A stretch of 64,000 bases of DNA from assembly GCF_000016345.1 (NCBI RefSeq), contig NC_009379.1, forward strand, positions 310,001 to 374,000, in the 5' to 3' direction. The notes below the pieces were generated by a model, which did no database searches, had not been told where the DNA came from, and saw nothing but the letters and a program-made list of their open reading frames with translations. Below are positions 34,667 through 44,079 of this stretch, one piece after another. The stretch's first letter is position 1, and the number at the start of each line of letters is the position of its first letter. This stretch comes from Polynucleobacter asymbioticus QLW-P1DMWA-1 (GTDB lineage: Bacteria > Pseudomonadota > Gammaproteobacteria > Burkholderiales > Burkholderiaceae). A program made the translations under genes and the position numbers.

Positions 34667-35245
34667 ATGACTGAACTCAACACGACGCAATTAAATGAAA
34701 TCCGCAGCAAAGTATTAGGCGCAGCCGGCAAAGTTCCAGGCGCCCTTATTGGCCTAGGCATTCTATTCATCATTCTTGGCATGATCGGTATTTCTGGTCA
34801 AATCTTGTTCTCATTCATTTCTATTAATGTTTTGGGCATTTTTCTGTTTGCCGGTGGTGTATTGCAAGGTGTTCATGCATTTCAATCTAAGGGTTGGAAG
34901 AGCGTTAGCATTCAAATAGCTTTTGCTGTTTTGTATATTGTTGCTGGTCTCTACACATGGGCATTCCCATTGCCAGCGCTTGAAGCAATTACTTTATGGC
35001 TAGCTGCAATTTTCTTTATCACAGGTTTCTTGCGTTTAGTTTCTGCTTTCCAACATCGTCAGTTTGCTGAGTGGTTCTGGTTGGCATTGTCAGGCGCGAT
35101 CTCCATCTTGATGGGCTTTCTCATCATGAACAGCTGGCCAGCTTCAAGCTTGTGGTTGCCTGGTTTGTTGATTGCAATCGAATTACTCTTGCAAGGCTGG
35201 TCTTTATTATTCCTTGGTTTTGCAGCACGCTCTATTACTAAGTAA
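34667..35245 (+). CDS. HdeD/DUF308-family membrane protein
   Basis: A 192-residue protein with six hydrophobic helices in three similar pairs, the DUF308 layout of HdeD, an acid-resistance membrane protein in E. coli. Residues such as LAAIFFITGFLRLVSAFQHR and LWLPGLLIAIELLLQGWSLL fit the family repeat. The N-terminal 20 residues are hydrophilic. Function beyond a possible stress role is unknown. A hairpin terminator follows the stop directly. Confidence 0.82.
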   Translation: MTELNTTQLNEIRSKVLGAAGKVPGALIGLGILFIILGMIGISGQILFSFISINVLGIFLFAGGVLQGVHAFQSKGWKSVSIQIAFAVLYIVAGLYTWAFPLPALEAITLWLAAIFFITGFLRLVSAFQHRQFAEWFWLALSGAISILMGFLIMNSWPASSLWLPGLLIAIELLLQGWSLLFLGFAARSITK

Positions 35246-35262
35246 TAAGCCAAAAAATAGGA

Positions 35263-35294
35263 TCTTCAGGCCACAAGCCTGAAGAGCACTTTTT
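35263..35294 (+). terminator. Rho-independent terminator
   Basis: TCTTCAGGC (35263-35271) and GCCTGAAGA (35277-35285) form a 9-bp stem with loop CACAA, and TTTTT at 35290-35294 follows. The T-run touches the ATG of the next small gene, and the GAAGAG that could act as its ribosome site is inside the stem. Confidence 0.8.
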
Positions 35295-35471
35295 ATGTCA
35301 ATGAAAAAAACAGATCTGTACAAAAATTTAGCTTTAGTCACCGCGCAGCGTATGAAGAATTCCGCGAAGACGCCTAAATTAACTGCAGCCGACAAAGCCA
35401 AATCCAAAAAAGAGCTAGCAAGTTCTAATCCCTTGCTAGCCTCTTTGATGGGCAAGACAAAGGCTAAGTAG
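35295..35471 (+). CDS. Small basic protein, 58 residues
   Basis: ATG at 35295, stop TAG at 35469-35471. The product begins MSMKKTDLYKNLALVTAQRM and is Lys-rich with a C-terminal LLASLMGKTKAK. Short proteobacterial proteins starting with MKKTDLxKNxxL are known to me as a conserved uncharacterised group, which supports translation. A ribosome site is present only as GAAGAG within the terminator stem. The acyltransferase gene starts 5 bp after the stop. Confidence 0.6.
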   Translation: MSMKKTDLYKNLALVTAQRMKNSAKTPKLTAADKAKSKKELASSNPLLASLMGKTKAK

Positions 35472-35476
35472 TTTCT

Positions 35477-36565
35477 TTGCAGTCTAAAAATCACTTTCTC
35501 CTAGTCGACTTCTTAAAGACCTTCGCTGCTTTAACAATCATCCTTCACCATTTTTCTAGCTACGGTCAGATTGCGGAAGATGCTCGGCAAGTACTTCCGG
35601 GCATCATGACCTGGTTATTTGAGTATGGCCGTTATGCAGTGCAGATTTTCTTAGTCATGGGTGGCTATCTTGCTGCCCAATCACTTACGCGCACTGGTGG
35701 GCTCAAGACTTCGCGAGAATTACTCAAAGTAATTTTTAATCGCTATCTACGTCTCTTTGCTCCTTATGTCGTAGCGCTCCTTGTCACGATTCTTTGCGCT
35801 TGGGTAGCGCGCTTTTGGGTGCAAGATGAATTTGTTGGTGAATCTGAAACCATGGGTCAATTTTTAGCCCATTTATTTTTTCTGCAAGGCATCTTAGGCC
35901 TAGATTCAATATCGGCAGGCGTTTGGTATGTCGCAATTGATTGGCAACTGTATGCCATCTTGGCACTCATTTTGGGAATGTTTCCAGGCTATCGCTCGGT
36001 GATCTGGATGTTGGCGGTGCTTTGCGTGACTTCGTTGCTGTATTTCAATCGTCATGGCGATTACGAAAACTACTTCATCTACTTCATGGGCGCTTATGGC
36101 TTAGGTGTCCTAGCTCAGCTCTGTAAAAATTACCCTGATCCCATGATCAACCGTTTCGCTAGAGTTTTTATAGCGCTGATCGGTATCGCGATTGTTGTTT
36201 CGAGCTTTCATCAATTTTGGTTGCGCAATATCTTGGCATATGGTGTCGCCATCTTATTAATATTTTGGGGTGATTGGGCATACAAAGATCAATATAAAGA
36301 TCATTCCAATAAACTAAAAAATCCGAGGACACATAAATTAGTCAACGCGATTTTGTGGGGTAGCAGAAGATCGTATTGCGCCTTCTTAATTCACTTCTCT
36401 TTTATTTTGCTTGTGAATAGCCTGTATATAGGCTGGGGCATGAGCAAGCGCCATGACGGTGTATTAGCAATTGCATTGATGTTGGTTGCGCTTGCAGGCA
36501 GCTGGATGGCTGCGAACTATCTTTACCGCTGGGTTGAAGTGCCTGCACGAAAAATCAAACTCTAA
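35477..36565 (+). CDS. Acyltransferase family 3 membrane protein
   Basis: A 362-residue protein with about ten hydrophobic helices and the family start LVDFLKTFAALTIILHHFSS, in which His-His is the catalytic site, followed by RYAVQIFLVMGGYLAAQSL. There is no SGNH extension, unlike the acyltransferase at 22901. The first usable codon is TTG at 35477; no ATG precedes the conserved motif. Probably O-acetylates a periplasmic or surface glycan. Separate from the glycan region, so the target could be something else. Confidence 0.82.
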   Translation: MQSKNHFLLVDFLKTFAALTIILHHFSSYGQIAEDARQVLPGIMTWLFEYGRYAVQIFLVMGGYLAAQSLTRTGGLKTSRELLKVIFNRYLRLFAPYVVALLVTILCAWVARFWVQDEFVGESETMGQFLAHLFFLQGILGLDSISAGVWYVAIDWQLYAILALILGMFPGYRSVIWMLAVLCVTSLLYFNRHGDYENYFIYFMGAYGLGVLAQLCKNYPDPMINRFARVFIALIGIAIVVSSFHQFWLRNILAYGVAILLIFWGDWAYKDQYKDHSNKLKNPRTHKLVNAILWGSRRSYCAFLIHFSFILLVNSLYIGWGMSKRHDGVLAIALMLVALAGSWMAANYLYRWVEVPARKIKL

Positions 36566-36586
36566 AACGAATTAAAAAACAGGGTG

Positions 36587-37114
36587 CTATAGCCCCATGT
36601 CTTTTAAGACGCGAAAGATTTCACGAAAAGCTTTAGGCGGCTTGTTTTGCTCTTTCTCTTTACGCGCATTACGAATGAGAGTGCGCATATTCTGAATATC
36701 CATATCTGGATATTGCTCAATCATCTTCGTAAAGGTTTCATCATTTGCGATGAGGCGATCGCGATAGCTTTCTAAGAAATGTAATTTCGCCGTTTCTGCT
36801 TTGCTTACCCCTTGAATAGCATCTAAGCGTTTTTGAATTGCTTCCAACTCTTCATCATCCAAAAAGCGCATCAGCTTACCGAGGTACTGCTTGTGGCGAC
36901 GAATAGCCTCAAAACTCTTAATCTTGTTGGTTTCGGCAATCGCTGTTTTGATAGCCTCGTCCAAGGGGATGGTTTTGAGTGCGTCGCTACTTAAGGCGGC
37001 CAGAACTTCTGCCAACTTCTGGCGTTCGGTCATTTGGCGCTTTAACTCAGACTTGCTTGGGCCTTCATCTGCCTCGACAAGCTTGGGCGTACGATTTTTC
37101 TCATTAATATGCAT
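36587..37114 (-). CDS. darP: Ribosome-biogenesis factor DarP (YjgA, DUF615)
   Basis: A 175-residue highly charged helical protein. PSKSELKRQMTERQKLAEVL near the N-terminus and EAIRRHKQYLGKLMRFLDDE in the middle are the DUF615 hallmarks; RTLIRNARKEKEQNKPPKAF is the C-terminal helix. E. coli DarP binds the 50S subunit and helps its late assembly. Usual length is about 180. Single gene, divergent from the GMC oxidoreductase. Confidence 0.95.
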   Translation of the reverse strand: MHINEKNRTPKLVEADEGPSKSELKRQMTERQKLAEVLAALSSDALKTIPLDEAIKTAIAETNKIKSFEAIRRHKQYLGKLMRFLDDEELEAIQKRLDAIQGVSKAETAKLHFLESYRDRLIANDETFTKMIEQYPDMDIQNMRTLIRNARKEKEQNKPPKAFREIFRVLKDMGL

Positions 37115-37228
37115 ACCGCCATTTTAGACGGGTATTGATGCTTTTCTGGTGAGATGCTCAATTTTGTAGTTTGGTAAATAATAGGATGATCGAAAGCTAT
37201 TAATACCGTTTTATTCCCTGCAAAGACC

Positions 37229-38848
37229 ATGACACAAGCAAATACATACGACTACATCATCATTGGAGCAGGCAGCGCTGGCTGTATGTTAGCTAAGCGC
37301 TTGACTGAGAATCCCCAGAAAAAGGTCTTGTTGATTGAGGCTGGCAAGAAAGATAACTACATCTGGATTCATATTCCTGTGGGTTATCTGTATTGCATTG
37401 ATAACCCACGTGCAGACTGGCGCTTTAAGACGGTGGCCGAGCAAGGTCTTAATGGCCGTTCGCTTTTATATCCCCGTGGGCGCGTATTAGGTGGATGTTC
37501 TTCGATCAACGGCATGATCTATATGCGTGGTCAAGCCGCTGATTATGAAGCTTGGGTGCAAGCCACTGGTGATGAGTCTTGGTCTTGGGAAAATGCGCTC
37601 AAACGATATAAACAGTTCGAGGATTACCACGGCGCAGCGAATCAGTGGCACGGTAAAGGCGGTGAGTGGACAGTATCTAAACAGCGCTTACGCTGGCCCA
37701 TTATGGATAAGTTTAAAGAGGCCGCGGTAGAAGCGGGCATTCCGGCGAGTGATGACTTTAATCGTGGCGATAACCTTGGCGTAGGGTATTTTGATGTGAG
37801 TCAACGTGCTGGTTGGAGATTGAATACTTCTAAAGCATTTTTGCGCGATGCAGCTAAGCGCGGTAACTTAACTGTGCTTACTCAAGCAGTGGTTTCTAAA
37901 CTCAAGATCGATCCAGTAACTAAAAATTGTCTTGGAGTGGAATACGTTAAAGACAATGTTGCATCTGAAGCGCTCATCGGCTCTAACGGAGAGGTGTTAT
38001 TAAGCGCGGGCGCGATTGGTAGCGTACAGATTTTGGAGCGCTCTGGTGTTGGCGCTGCCGCTCATTTAAATTCATTAGGTATTCCGGTGATTGCTGATTT
38101 ACCGGGTGTGGGCGAGAACTTGCAGGACCATTTGCAATTGCGCATGGTCTATAAAGTCAATGGCATTAAGACATTGAATACCAAGGCCAACTCTTTATGG
38201 GGCAAGATGATGATTGGCTTGGAATACCTATTAAAACGCTCAGGTCCAATGTCGATGGCGCCATCACAGCTGGGTGCATTTGCCTTTAGTTCTCCTGAGC
38301 AAAAGAGTGCCAATGTGGAATATCACGTACAGCCTTTATCGCTAGAAAAGTTTGGTGAAGATTTGCATTCATTCAATGCATTCACTGCAAGCGTTTGCAA
38401 TGTACGTCCTACATCCCGAGGTAGCGTGCATATTACCTCTACCGATCCTGAAGCTCCACCAGCGATTCACCCCAACTATTTATCTACTGAAGAAGATCGT
38501 CAGGTTGCTGCAGAATCGTTGCGCTTAACTCGTAATATTGTGAAAAGCCCAGCTCTTCAGCCATTTGACCCCGAGGAATATAAACCTGGCGTGCAATACC
38601 AAACAGATGCCGAGCTGATAAAAGCTGCAGGTGACATTGGTACTACGATTTTTCATCCTGTAGGCACTTGTAAGATGGGGCGTGCTGATGATCCGATGGC
38701 AGTCTTGGATTCCCAACTTCGCGTGCGTGGTATTCATCATCTGAGGGTAGTCGATGCATCGGCGATGCCCACGATTACCTCTGGAAATACAGCAGCTCCA
38801 ACGATGATGATTGCAGAACGTGTCGCGGAGTTATTGGCGGGTGAGTAA
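37229..38848 (+). CDS. GMC-family FAD alcohol dehydrogenase (choline-dehydrogenase-like)
   Basis: A 539-residue flavoprotein. The FAD motif is YDYIIIGAGSAGCMLAKRL at residues 6-24; GRVLGGCSSINGMIYMRG is the first GMC signature near residue 80; and HPVGTCKMG plus VVDASAMPTITSGNTAAPTM near the C-terminus carry the catalytic His region. Length matches BetA/AlkJ. It oxidises an alcohol, likely non-haem and quinone-linked, but which alcohol cannot be told: there is no betB or betT neighbour. An EamA exporter gene overlaps its end by 8 bp. Confidence 0.92.
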   Translation: MTQANTYDYIIIGAGSAGCMLAKRLTENPQKKVLLIEAGKKDNYIWIHIPVGYLYCIDNPRADWRFKTVAEQGLNGRSLLYPRGRVLGGCSSINGMIYMRGQAADYEAWVQATGDESWSWENALKRYKQFEDYHGAANQWHGKGGEWTVSKQRLRWPIMDKFKEAAVEAGIPASDDFNRGDNLGVGYFDVSQRAGWRLNTSKAFLRDAAKRGNLTVLTQAVVSKLKIDPVTKNCLGVEYVKDNVASEALIGSNGEVLLSAGAIGSVQILERSGVGAAAHLNSLGIPVIADLPGVGENLQDHLQLRMVYKVNGIKTLNTKANSLWGKMMIGLEYLLKRSGPMSMAPSQLGAFAFSSPEQKSANVEYHVQPLSLEKFGEDLHSFNAFTASVCNVRPTSRGSVHITSTDPEAPPAIHPNYLSTEEDRQVAAESLRLTRNIVKSPALQPFDPEEYKPGVQYQTDAELIKAAGDIGTTIFHPVGTCKMGRADDPMAVLDSQLRVRGIHHLRVVDASAMPTITSGNTAAPTMMIAERVAELLAGE

Positions 38849-39764
38849 ACTTTCTGCCAAGAGCGAATCAGCCTATCAGTTGCCTATAAGCCACCTATTA
38901 TTGGCTTTGGCGATCGTAGCGGTGTGGGGTACTAATTTTGTAGTGATCAAAATTTCACTAGCGAGTTTTCCACCATTTTTATTTGCAGCATTACGCTATG
39001 TTTTTGCTTTATTGCCTATGGTGTTTTTTGTACCAAGGCCAAAAGCTTCCTGGACTAGCCTTTGCGTCTATGGCGTAGCGGTAGGGGTAGGGCAGTTTGG
39101 TGTTTTGTACCTTGCTATTGATGGCAACATTTCTCCGGGCTTAGCTTCCTTAGTCATTCAGACGCAGGTATTTTTCACTATCGGCTTTGCCATGTTCTTC
39201 GCCAAAGAATGGCTAAAGCTCTATCAAGTCGTTGCGCTCGCAGTCGCCATCACCGGTTTAGGAATTATTGCAGTGCACACAGATGCCACTACGACGGCCT
39301 TGGGTTTGGCGATGGTTGTTTTTTGCGGCCTTTCTTGGGGGATCGCCAATACAACGAGTCGCCGAGCGGGCTCAATCAATATGTTTTCTTATGTAGTCTG
39401 GGCAAGTGCCTTTGCAATTCCCCCTTTATTCTTGCTAGCTTGGATCTTTGAGGGCGGCTGGGGATCGATGGCTGCAGCAATGTCATCAGCTCCCACCGGT
39501 GCTTGGATTGGTGTTCTCTGGCAATCCTGGGCCAATACGCTCTTTGGCTATGCAGCATGGGGGTGGTTGCTCTCTAAGCACCCTGCCGCAGTGGTGGCTC
39601 CAGCTCCTTTATTAGTACCCATTTTTGGAATGGGGGCATCTGCTTTTTTCTTAAGTGAGCCACTCCCCCTATGGAAGATTTTGGCTGCGGGGTTAGTAAT
39701 CGCTGGCTTGATGGTCAATCTATTTTGGCCAAGTCTGAGAATTCGCCTTGCCCGCTATTTTTAA
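38841..39764 (+). CDS. EamA/DMT-family exporter
   Basis: A 307-residue protein with ten membrane helices in two EamA repeats (first: VAVWGTNFVVIKISLASFPP; second: VVFCGLSWGIANTTSRRAGS). I take the GTG at 38841, which lies inside the end of the GMC gene with GGAG ten bases upstream; an in-frame ATG at 38811 would overlap more. Members export amino acids or small metabolites. Translational coupling to the GMC oxidoreductase suggests linked expression, not necessarily linked function. Confidence 0.85.
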   Translation: MSKLSAKSESAYQLPISHLLLALAIVAVWGTNFVVIKISLASFPPFLFAALRYVFALLPMVFFVPRPKASWTSLCVYGVAVGVGQFGVLYLAIDGNISPGLASLVIQTQVFFTIGFAMFFAKEWLKLYQVVALAVAITGLGIIAVHTDATTTALGLAMVVFCGLSWGIANTTSRRAGSINMFSYVVWASAFAIPPLFLLAWIFEGGWGSMAAAMSSAPTGAWIGVLWQSWANTLFGYAAWGWLLSKHPAAVVAPAPLLVPIFGMGASAFFLSEPLPLWKILAAGLVIAGLMVNLFWPSLRIRLARYF

Positions 39765-39907
39765 GTTTTGCCAGCCCCTTACGGAGCTAATGTAAAACCC
39801 TAATACAAACCCCTTTTTTTGCCTTTGCATTAACAGTAAGATAGTTACTCGTTATTTGTAGTGCCTATAAAAACATTTATTTAATAGCTTTTAGTCATGG
39901 AGACTTT

Positions 39908-41092
39908 ATGAACATTCGTCGTCACATTTTTGCGGTAGCTGCAGCTACCTTGTTTGCAACTGGTGCATATGCCGCAGATATTAAGGTGGGCGTTACTGGC
40001 CCGTATACAGGTGGATCATCCTCTATGGGCGTGAGCATGCGTGATGGCGTCCGTTTGGCTGCTAAAGAAATTAATGCTGCTGGCGGTGTGAATGGCAACA
40101 AGATTGTTTTGGTAGAACGTGACGATGAAGCTAAAAATGAGCGTGGCGTTCAAATCGCACAAGAGTTAATTAATAATGAAAAAGTAGTAGCAACATTAGG
40201 TTTTATTAATACCGGCGTTTCATTGGCATCACAGCGTTTTTATCAAGACGCCAAGATTCCTGTGTTTAATAACGTGGCTACAGGTTCTTTAATTACTCAT
40301 CAGTTCCCAAATGCTGCTGAAAACTATATTTTCCGTAACGCTGCTGCTGACAATATTCAAGCACCGATGATTGCAAAAGAAGCCGTTGAAAAGCGTGGCT
40401 TAAAGAAAGTGGCCATCTTGGCTGACTCTACTAACTACGGTCAGTTGGGTCGTGAAGATTTGGAAAAAGCCCTGAAGACATATGGCGTTACTCCAGTTGC
40501 TGAAGAAAAGTTCAACTTGGGTGATGTGGATATGACCTCACAGTTGCTTAAAGCAAAAAATGCTGGCGCTGATGTTGTTTTGACATACGCAATCGGACCA
40601 GAGTTGGCGCAAATTGCTAACGGTATGGCAAAGTTGGGCTGGAAGAAACCTATGATTGGTAGCTGGACATTGTCAATGGCTAGCTTTATTGATACTGCTG
40701 GTAAGAATGGTGACGGTGCAACAATGCCCGAGACTTTTATTCAAAGCCCAGCAACTACTCCAAAACGTAAAGCGTTCGTTGATGCTTACCTTAAAGAGTT
40801 CAAGCCTAAGAATGGCGTGATTGCTTCTCCTGTTTCTGCTGCGCAAGGTTACGACTCTGTATACCTCTTGGCAGCTGCAATTAAGCAAGCAAACAGCACA
40901 GAAGGACCAAAGATTTTGGCTGCGCTTCAAGGTCTGAATGCTCCAGTTGATGGCGTTGTAATGACTTACAACAAGCCATTCTCTGCAACTGATCACGAAG
41001 CGATTAAAGCAAAAGACGTGGTGATGGGTGTAGTTGAGGGTGGACGTGTTCAGTTCTTGAATGCGGAAGACGCAACTCCTAAGAAGAAGTAA
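39908..41092 (+). CDS. Branched-chain amino-acid ABC transporter substrate-binding protein
   Basis: A 394-residue periplasmic protein. Residues 1-22 are a signal peptide (RRH, hydrophobic core, cut after AYA). The mature part starts DIKVGVTGPYTGGSSSMGVS and has KIVLVERDDEAKNERGVQIA, typical of the Leu/Ile/Val-binding (Peripla_BP_6) family. GGAGA precedes the ATG. It is the first gene of the transporter set; a strong hairpin separates it from the permease genes, which would let it be made in excess. Ligand may be a branched-chain amino acid, an amide or a related acid. Confidence 0.92.
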   Translation: MNIRRHIFAVAAATLFATGAYAADIKVGVTGPYTGGSSSMGVSMRDGVRLAAKEINAAGGVNGNKIVLVERDDEAKNERGVQIAQELINNEKVVATLGFINTGVSLASQRFYQDAKIPVFNNVATGSLITHQFPNAAENYIFRNAAADNIQAPMIAKEAVEKRGLKKVAILADSTNYGQLGREDLEKALKTYGVTPVAEEKFNLGDVDMTSQLLKAKNAGADVVLTYAIGPELAQIANGMAKLGWKKPMIGSWTLSMASFIDTAGKNGDGATMPETFIQSPATTPKRKAFVDAYLKEFKPKNGVIASPVSAAQGYDSVYLLAAAIKQANSTEGPKILAALQGLNAPVDGVVMTYNKPFSATDHEAIKAKDVVMGVVEGGRVQFLNAEDATPKKK

Positions 41093-41150
41093 TTCAAAGG
41101 TTATCGACAGGCGGGATTGATTATTTATTCCGCACTGCAGCATTTGTAAA

Positions 41151-41183
41151 AGCAAAGCGCCGCCCAAAAAGCGGCGCTTTGCT
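41151..41183 (+). promoter_or_regulatory. Strong intercistronic hairpin between binding protein and permease genes
   Basis: AGCAAAGCGCCGC (41151-41163) and GCGGCGCTTTGCT (41171-41183) form a perfect 13-bp stem with loop CCAAAAA. No T-run follows, so it is more likely a 3' stabiliser or attenuator than a full terminator. Confidence 0.8.
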
Positions 41184-41238
41184 TACAATGTCGAATTCGT
41201 TAATAAAACAGTTTTAAGTATCTTTTAGGCCAATAAAA

Positions 41239-42117
41239 ATGGACATGCTTGCACAAATCCTATCGAGCGGTATTGCGGTAGGGATGATCTATGCGGTTAT
41301 CGCATTCGGTTTTCAGCTCACATTTGCCACCTCTGGCACATTGAACTTCGGTCAGGGTGAGGCGTTGATGTTGGGAGCCCTCGTGGGCTTGACTTGCGTT
41401 GATACCTTCGGAATGAACTATTGGGCAATGATTCCCATTGTTTGTATTTTCGGAATGATTCAAGGTAGCTTTGTAGAGTTGATTGGTGTTCGTCCTGCAA
41501 TCAAAATTAAATCTGAGTTTGGTTGGATTATGTCCACCATTGCACTCGGTATTATTTTCAAAAACGTTGCTGAAAATATTTGGGGTCGTGACGCTTTGCC
41601 ATTCCCATCGCCGTTGCCGATGGAACCAATGAGTTTCTTGGGCGCGAATATATTGCCGATGGAAATTTTGGTAGTAGTTGGCGCATTGGTCATGATGTTG
41701 TTAGTAGAGTTCTTTAATCGCAAGACCATTTACGGCAAAGCGGTTGTTGCTACTTCTAACGATCGCGATGCTGCAGGCTTGATGGGTATCAATACCAGCT
41801 TGGTAATTACCTTCTCATACGCCTTGTCATCATTGACTGCAGCCTTTGCTGGCGTATTGATTGCTCCATTGACCTTAACTGGTGCAACGATGGGTGGCGC
41901 TTTAGGTTTGAAAGCTTTTGCAGTGGCAATTATTGGCGGTTTGTCTAGCGGCCTGGGCATTATTGTGGGCGGATTAATTTTGGGAATTATTGAAACGGCA
42001 ACTGGTTTCTATTTCTCCACTGGTTACAAAGACGTTCCAGGTTTGATCTTGTTATTGCTCGTATTGGCATACAAGCCGTCTGGTCTCTTCGGCAAATCTG
42101 CAATTAAGAAAGTTTAA
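41239..42117 (+). CDS. livH: Branched-chain amino-acid ABC transporter permease LivH
   Basis: A 292-residue inner-membrane permease of the LivH family, with about eight helices and the family stretch FGFQLTFATSGTLNFGQGEA near residue 25 and GLKAFAVAIIGGLSSGLGII in the second half, the loop that contacts the ATPase. It ends at a stop that overlaps the start of the LivM-LivG gene by one base (TAATG). It forms the channel together with the LivM part of the next protein. Confidence 0.95.
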   Translation: MDMLAQILSSGIAVGMIYAVIAFGFQLTFATSGTLNFGQGEALMLGALVGLTCVDTFGMNYWAMIPIVCIFGMIQGSFVELIGVRPAIKIKSEFGWIMSTIALGIIFKNVAENIWGRDALPFPSPLPMEPMSFLGANILPMEILVVVGALVMMLLVEFFNRKTIYGKAVVATSNDRDAAGLMGINTSLVITFSYALSSLTAAFAGVLIAPLTLTGATMGGALGLKAFAVAIIGGLSSGLGIIVGGLILGIIETATGFYFSTGYKDVPGLILLLLVLAYKPSGLFGKSAIKKV

Positions 42118-44048
42118 TGATGAAATTGAAGTCGCATATCCCTCTATTAATTGCAATAGTCGGTCTATTTTGTTTGCCGCTATTTATTCACAACCCGTAT
42201 TACATTCACCTTGCTGAAACCATTCTGATCTATACGATCTTGTTGTTTGGTTTGGATATTGTGGTGGGTTATGTCGGTCAAGTATCTCTAGGCCATGCTG
42301 CCTTGTTTGGTATTGGCTCATACACCGCAGGTATTATGTTCTTCCATTTAGGTCTGCCTATCTGGGCTACGATCCCAGCTTCTGTGATCGTTACTGCTTG
42401 CTTTGGTGGTCTATTGGCTTTACCGGCCCTGAAAGTAGTCGGTCCATACTTAGCGATGGTGACCTTGGCTTTTGGAACGATTGCCCAGATCTTGATCAAC
42501 GAAATGACTTGGTTAACTGAAGGCCCATTGGGTATTAAGTTAACTCGTCCAGAGCTTATGGGCGTGCCGATGACTAAGGCTGAGTATTTCTGGTTGGTCT
42601 CCATTGTGACTATCCTTGCCTTAATCGTCATTGACCGTTTCGTTAAATCCCAAATGGGTCGTGCATTTGAAGCTTTGCGTGATAGCCCAGTAGCTTGCGA
42701 CTGTATGGGTGTTTCTGTGTATCGCTTCAAAGTGATCGCTTTTGTGATCAGTGCTGGCTTTGCTGGTTTGGCAGGTTGCTTGTATGCCTACTCAGAGCAA
42801 TACATCTCCCCAAATACCTATAACAATGAGTTAGCAGTTCTGTTCTTGTTGGGCATCATTATGGGCGGACGTAAGTCACGCTTAGGTGCGGTGATTGGTG
42901 CAGCGATTATTGTGTTGTTGCCGAAGTTGCTAGACGATATCAATGCTTTCCGTATTGTTGCTTCTATCATTGCTATCGTAGTTACTGCTGGCGCCATTTT
43001 GGCCCTCTCTAAGAAAGTCACTACTCCAAAGCGCGTGGCTATTCCATTGGCTGGCGTGATCGGTTTAGCCGTATTCTCATTCTGGCTCGATAGTATTTCT
43101 GACTGGCGCTTGAGTATTTTCGGCTTCATGATCCTGTTGGTGGTGTATTACTTGCAAAACGGTATCGTTGGCTTTGCAAAGAGCTTCTATCACTCGATCG
43201 TTGGCAAGACTAAAACCGTTCGTGGCGGCGATGCTGAACTAGTGGATGACTCCATTAGCTTTATTAGCGCAGTCGGCAATCAAAATTCTGGTGCTGAGCT
43301 CTTGAAGGTAGATTCAGTATTGATGCAGTTCGGCGGCTTAAAAGCGCTGAACAATGTTGATCTGAGCATCAAGCGCGGCACCATTCACGGCTTGATTGGT
43401 CCTAACGGCTCTGGTAAGAGCACGATGATGAACGTGTTGACGGGTATCTACGTTCCGACGGCTGGTAATGTTTTGTATGCTGGTCAGAGCGTCGTTGGCA
43501 AGACCTCTTCAGACATTGCTTTGTCAGGTATTGCACGCACCTTCCAAAACGTTCAGCTCTTTGGTGAAATGACAGCCATCCAAAATATTTTGGTTGGCTT
43601 ACATCACACTTTTAAGTCCAATATCGTAGAAATTGCTCTCCATTTACCGCGCTACAAAAAAGAAGAGGCTGAGGCGCATGCTCGTGCAATGGCTCTCTTG
43701 AAGTTTGTTGGCTTGGATGATTTAGCAAACGAAGAAGCACGTAACTTGCCATATGGTAAACAACGCTTACTCGAGATTGCTCGCGCCTTGGCGTTGGATC
43801 CAGAATTACTCCTCTTGGATGAGCCAGCAGCAGGTTTGACGGCACCGGACATCAAAGAACTCTTACGCATTATTCGTAAGATTCGCGATAACGGCATTAC
43901 CTTTATCTTGATTGAACATCATATGGATGTGGTGATGTCAGTGTGTGACACAGTCTCTGTATTGGACTTCGGTCAGAAGATTGCAGAAGGTAAGCCAGCT
44001 GAAGTTCAGACTAACGAGAAGGTGATTCATGCCTACTTGGGTACTTAA
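42117..44048 (+). CDS. LivM-LivG fusion: permease plus ATP-binding domain
   Basis: A 643-residue fusion. Residues about 1-300 are LivM (VGQVSLGHAALFGIGSYTAG, LFLLGIIMGGRKSRLGAVIG). After an extra hydrophobic part (300-370) and a linker, residues about 398-643 are LivG: Walker A GPNGSGKST at 428-436, FGEMTAIQNILVG, signature-like NLPYGKQRLLEIARAL, Walker B LLLLDEPAAGL, and IEHHMDVVM. In most bacteria these are two genes. Joined, they would fix the stoichiometry of one membrane half and one ATPase half. The signature is YGKQR in place of SGGQ, as usual in LivG. Confidence 0.95.
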   Translation: MMKLKSHIPLLIAIVGLFCLPLFIHNPYYIHLAETILIYTILLFGLDIVVGYVGQVSLGHAALFGIGSYTAGIMFFHLGLPIWATIPASVIVTACFGGLLALPALKVVGPYLAMVTLAFGTIAQILINEMTWLTEGPLGIKLTRPELMGVPMTKAEYFWLVSIVTILALIVIDRFVKSQMGRAFEALRDSPVACDCMGVSVYRFKVIAFVISAGFAGLAGCLYAYSEQYISPNTYNNELAVLFLLGIIMGGRKSRLGAVIGAAIIVLLPKLLDDINAFRIVASIIAIVVTAGAILALSKKVTTPKRVAIPLAGVIGLAVFSFWLDSISDWRLSIFGFMILLVVYYLQNGIVGFAKSFYHSIVGKTKTVRGGDAELVDDSISFISAVGNQNSGAELLKVDSVLMQFGGLKALNNVDLSIKRGTIHGLIGPNGSGKSTMMNVLTGIYVPTAGNVLYAGQSVVGKTSSDIALSGIARTFQNVQLFGEMTAIQNILVGLHHTFKSNIVEIALHLPRYKKEEAEAHARAMALLKFVGLDDLANEEARNLPYGKQRLLEIARALALDPELLLLDEPAAGLTAPDIKELLRIIRKIRDNGITFILIEHHMDVVMSVCDTVSVLDFGQKIAEGKPAEVQTNEKVIHAYLGT

Positions 44049-44079
44049 TCACTAGAACTATATTGAATCGGTAAATACC

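Noticed and set aside
42278..43897. Several minus-strand open frames within the liv genes
   Set aside because: They lie opposite strongly conserved transporter domains and show no family motifs or ribosome sites.
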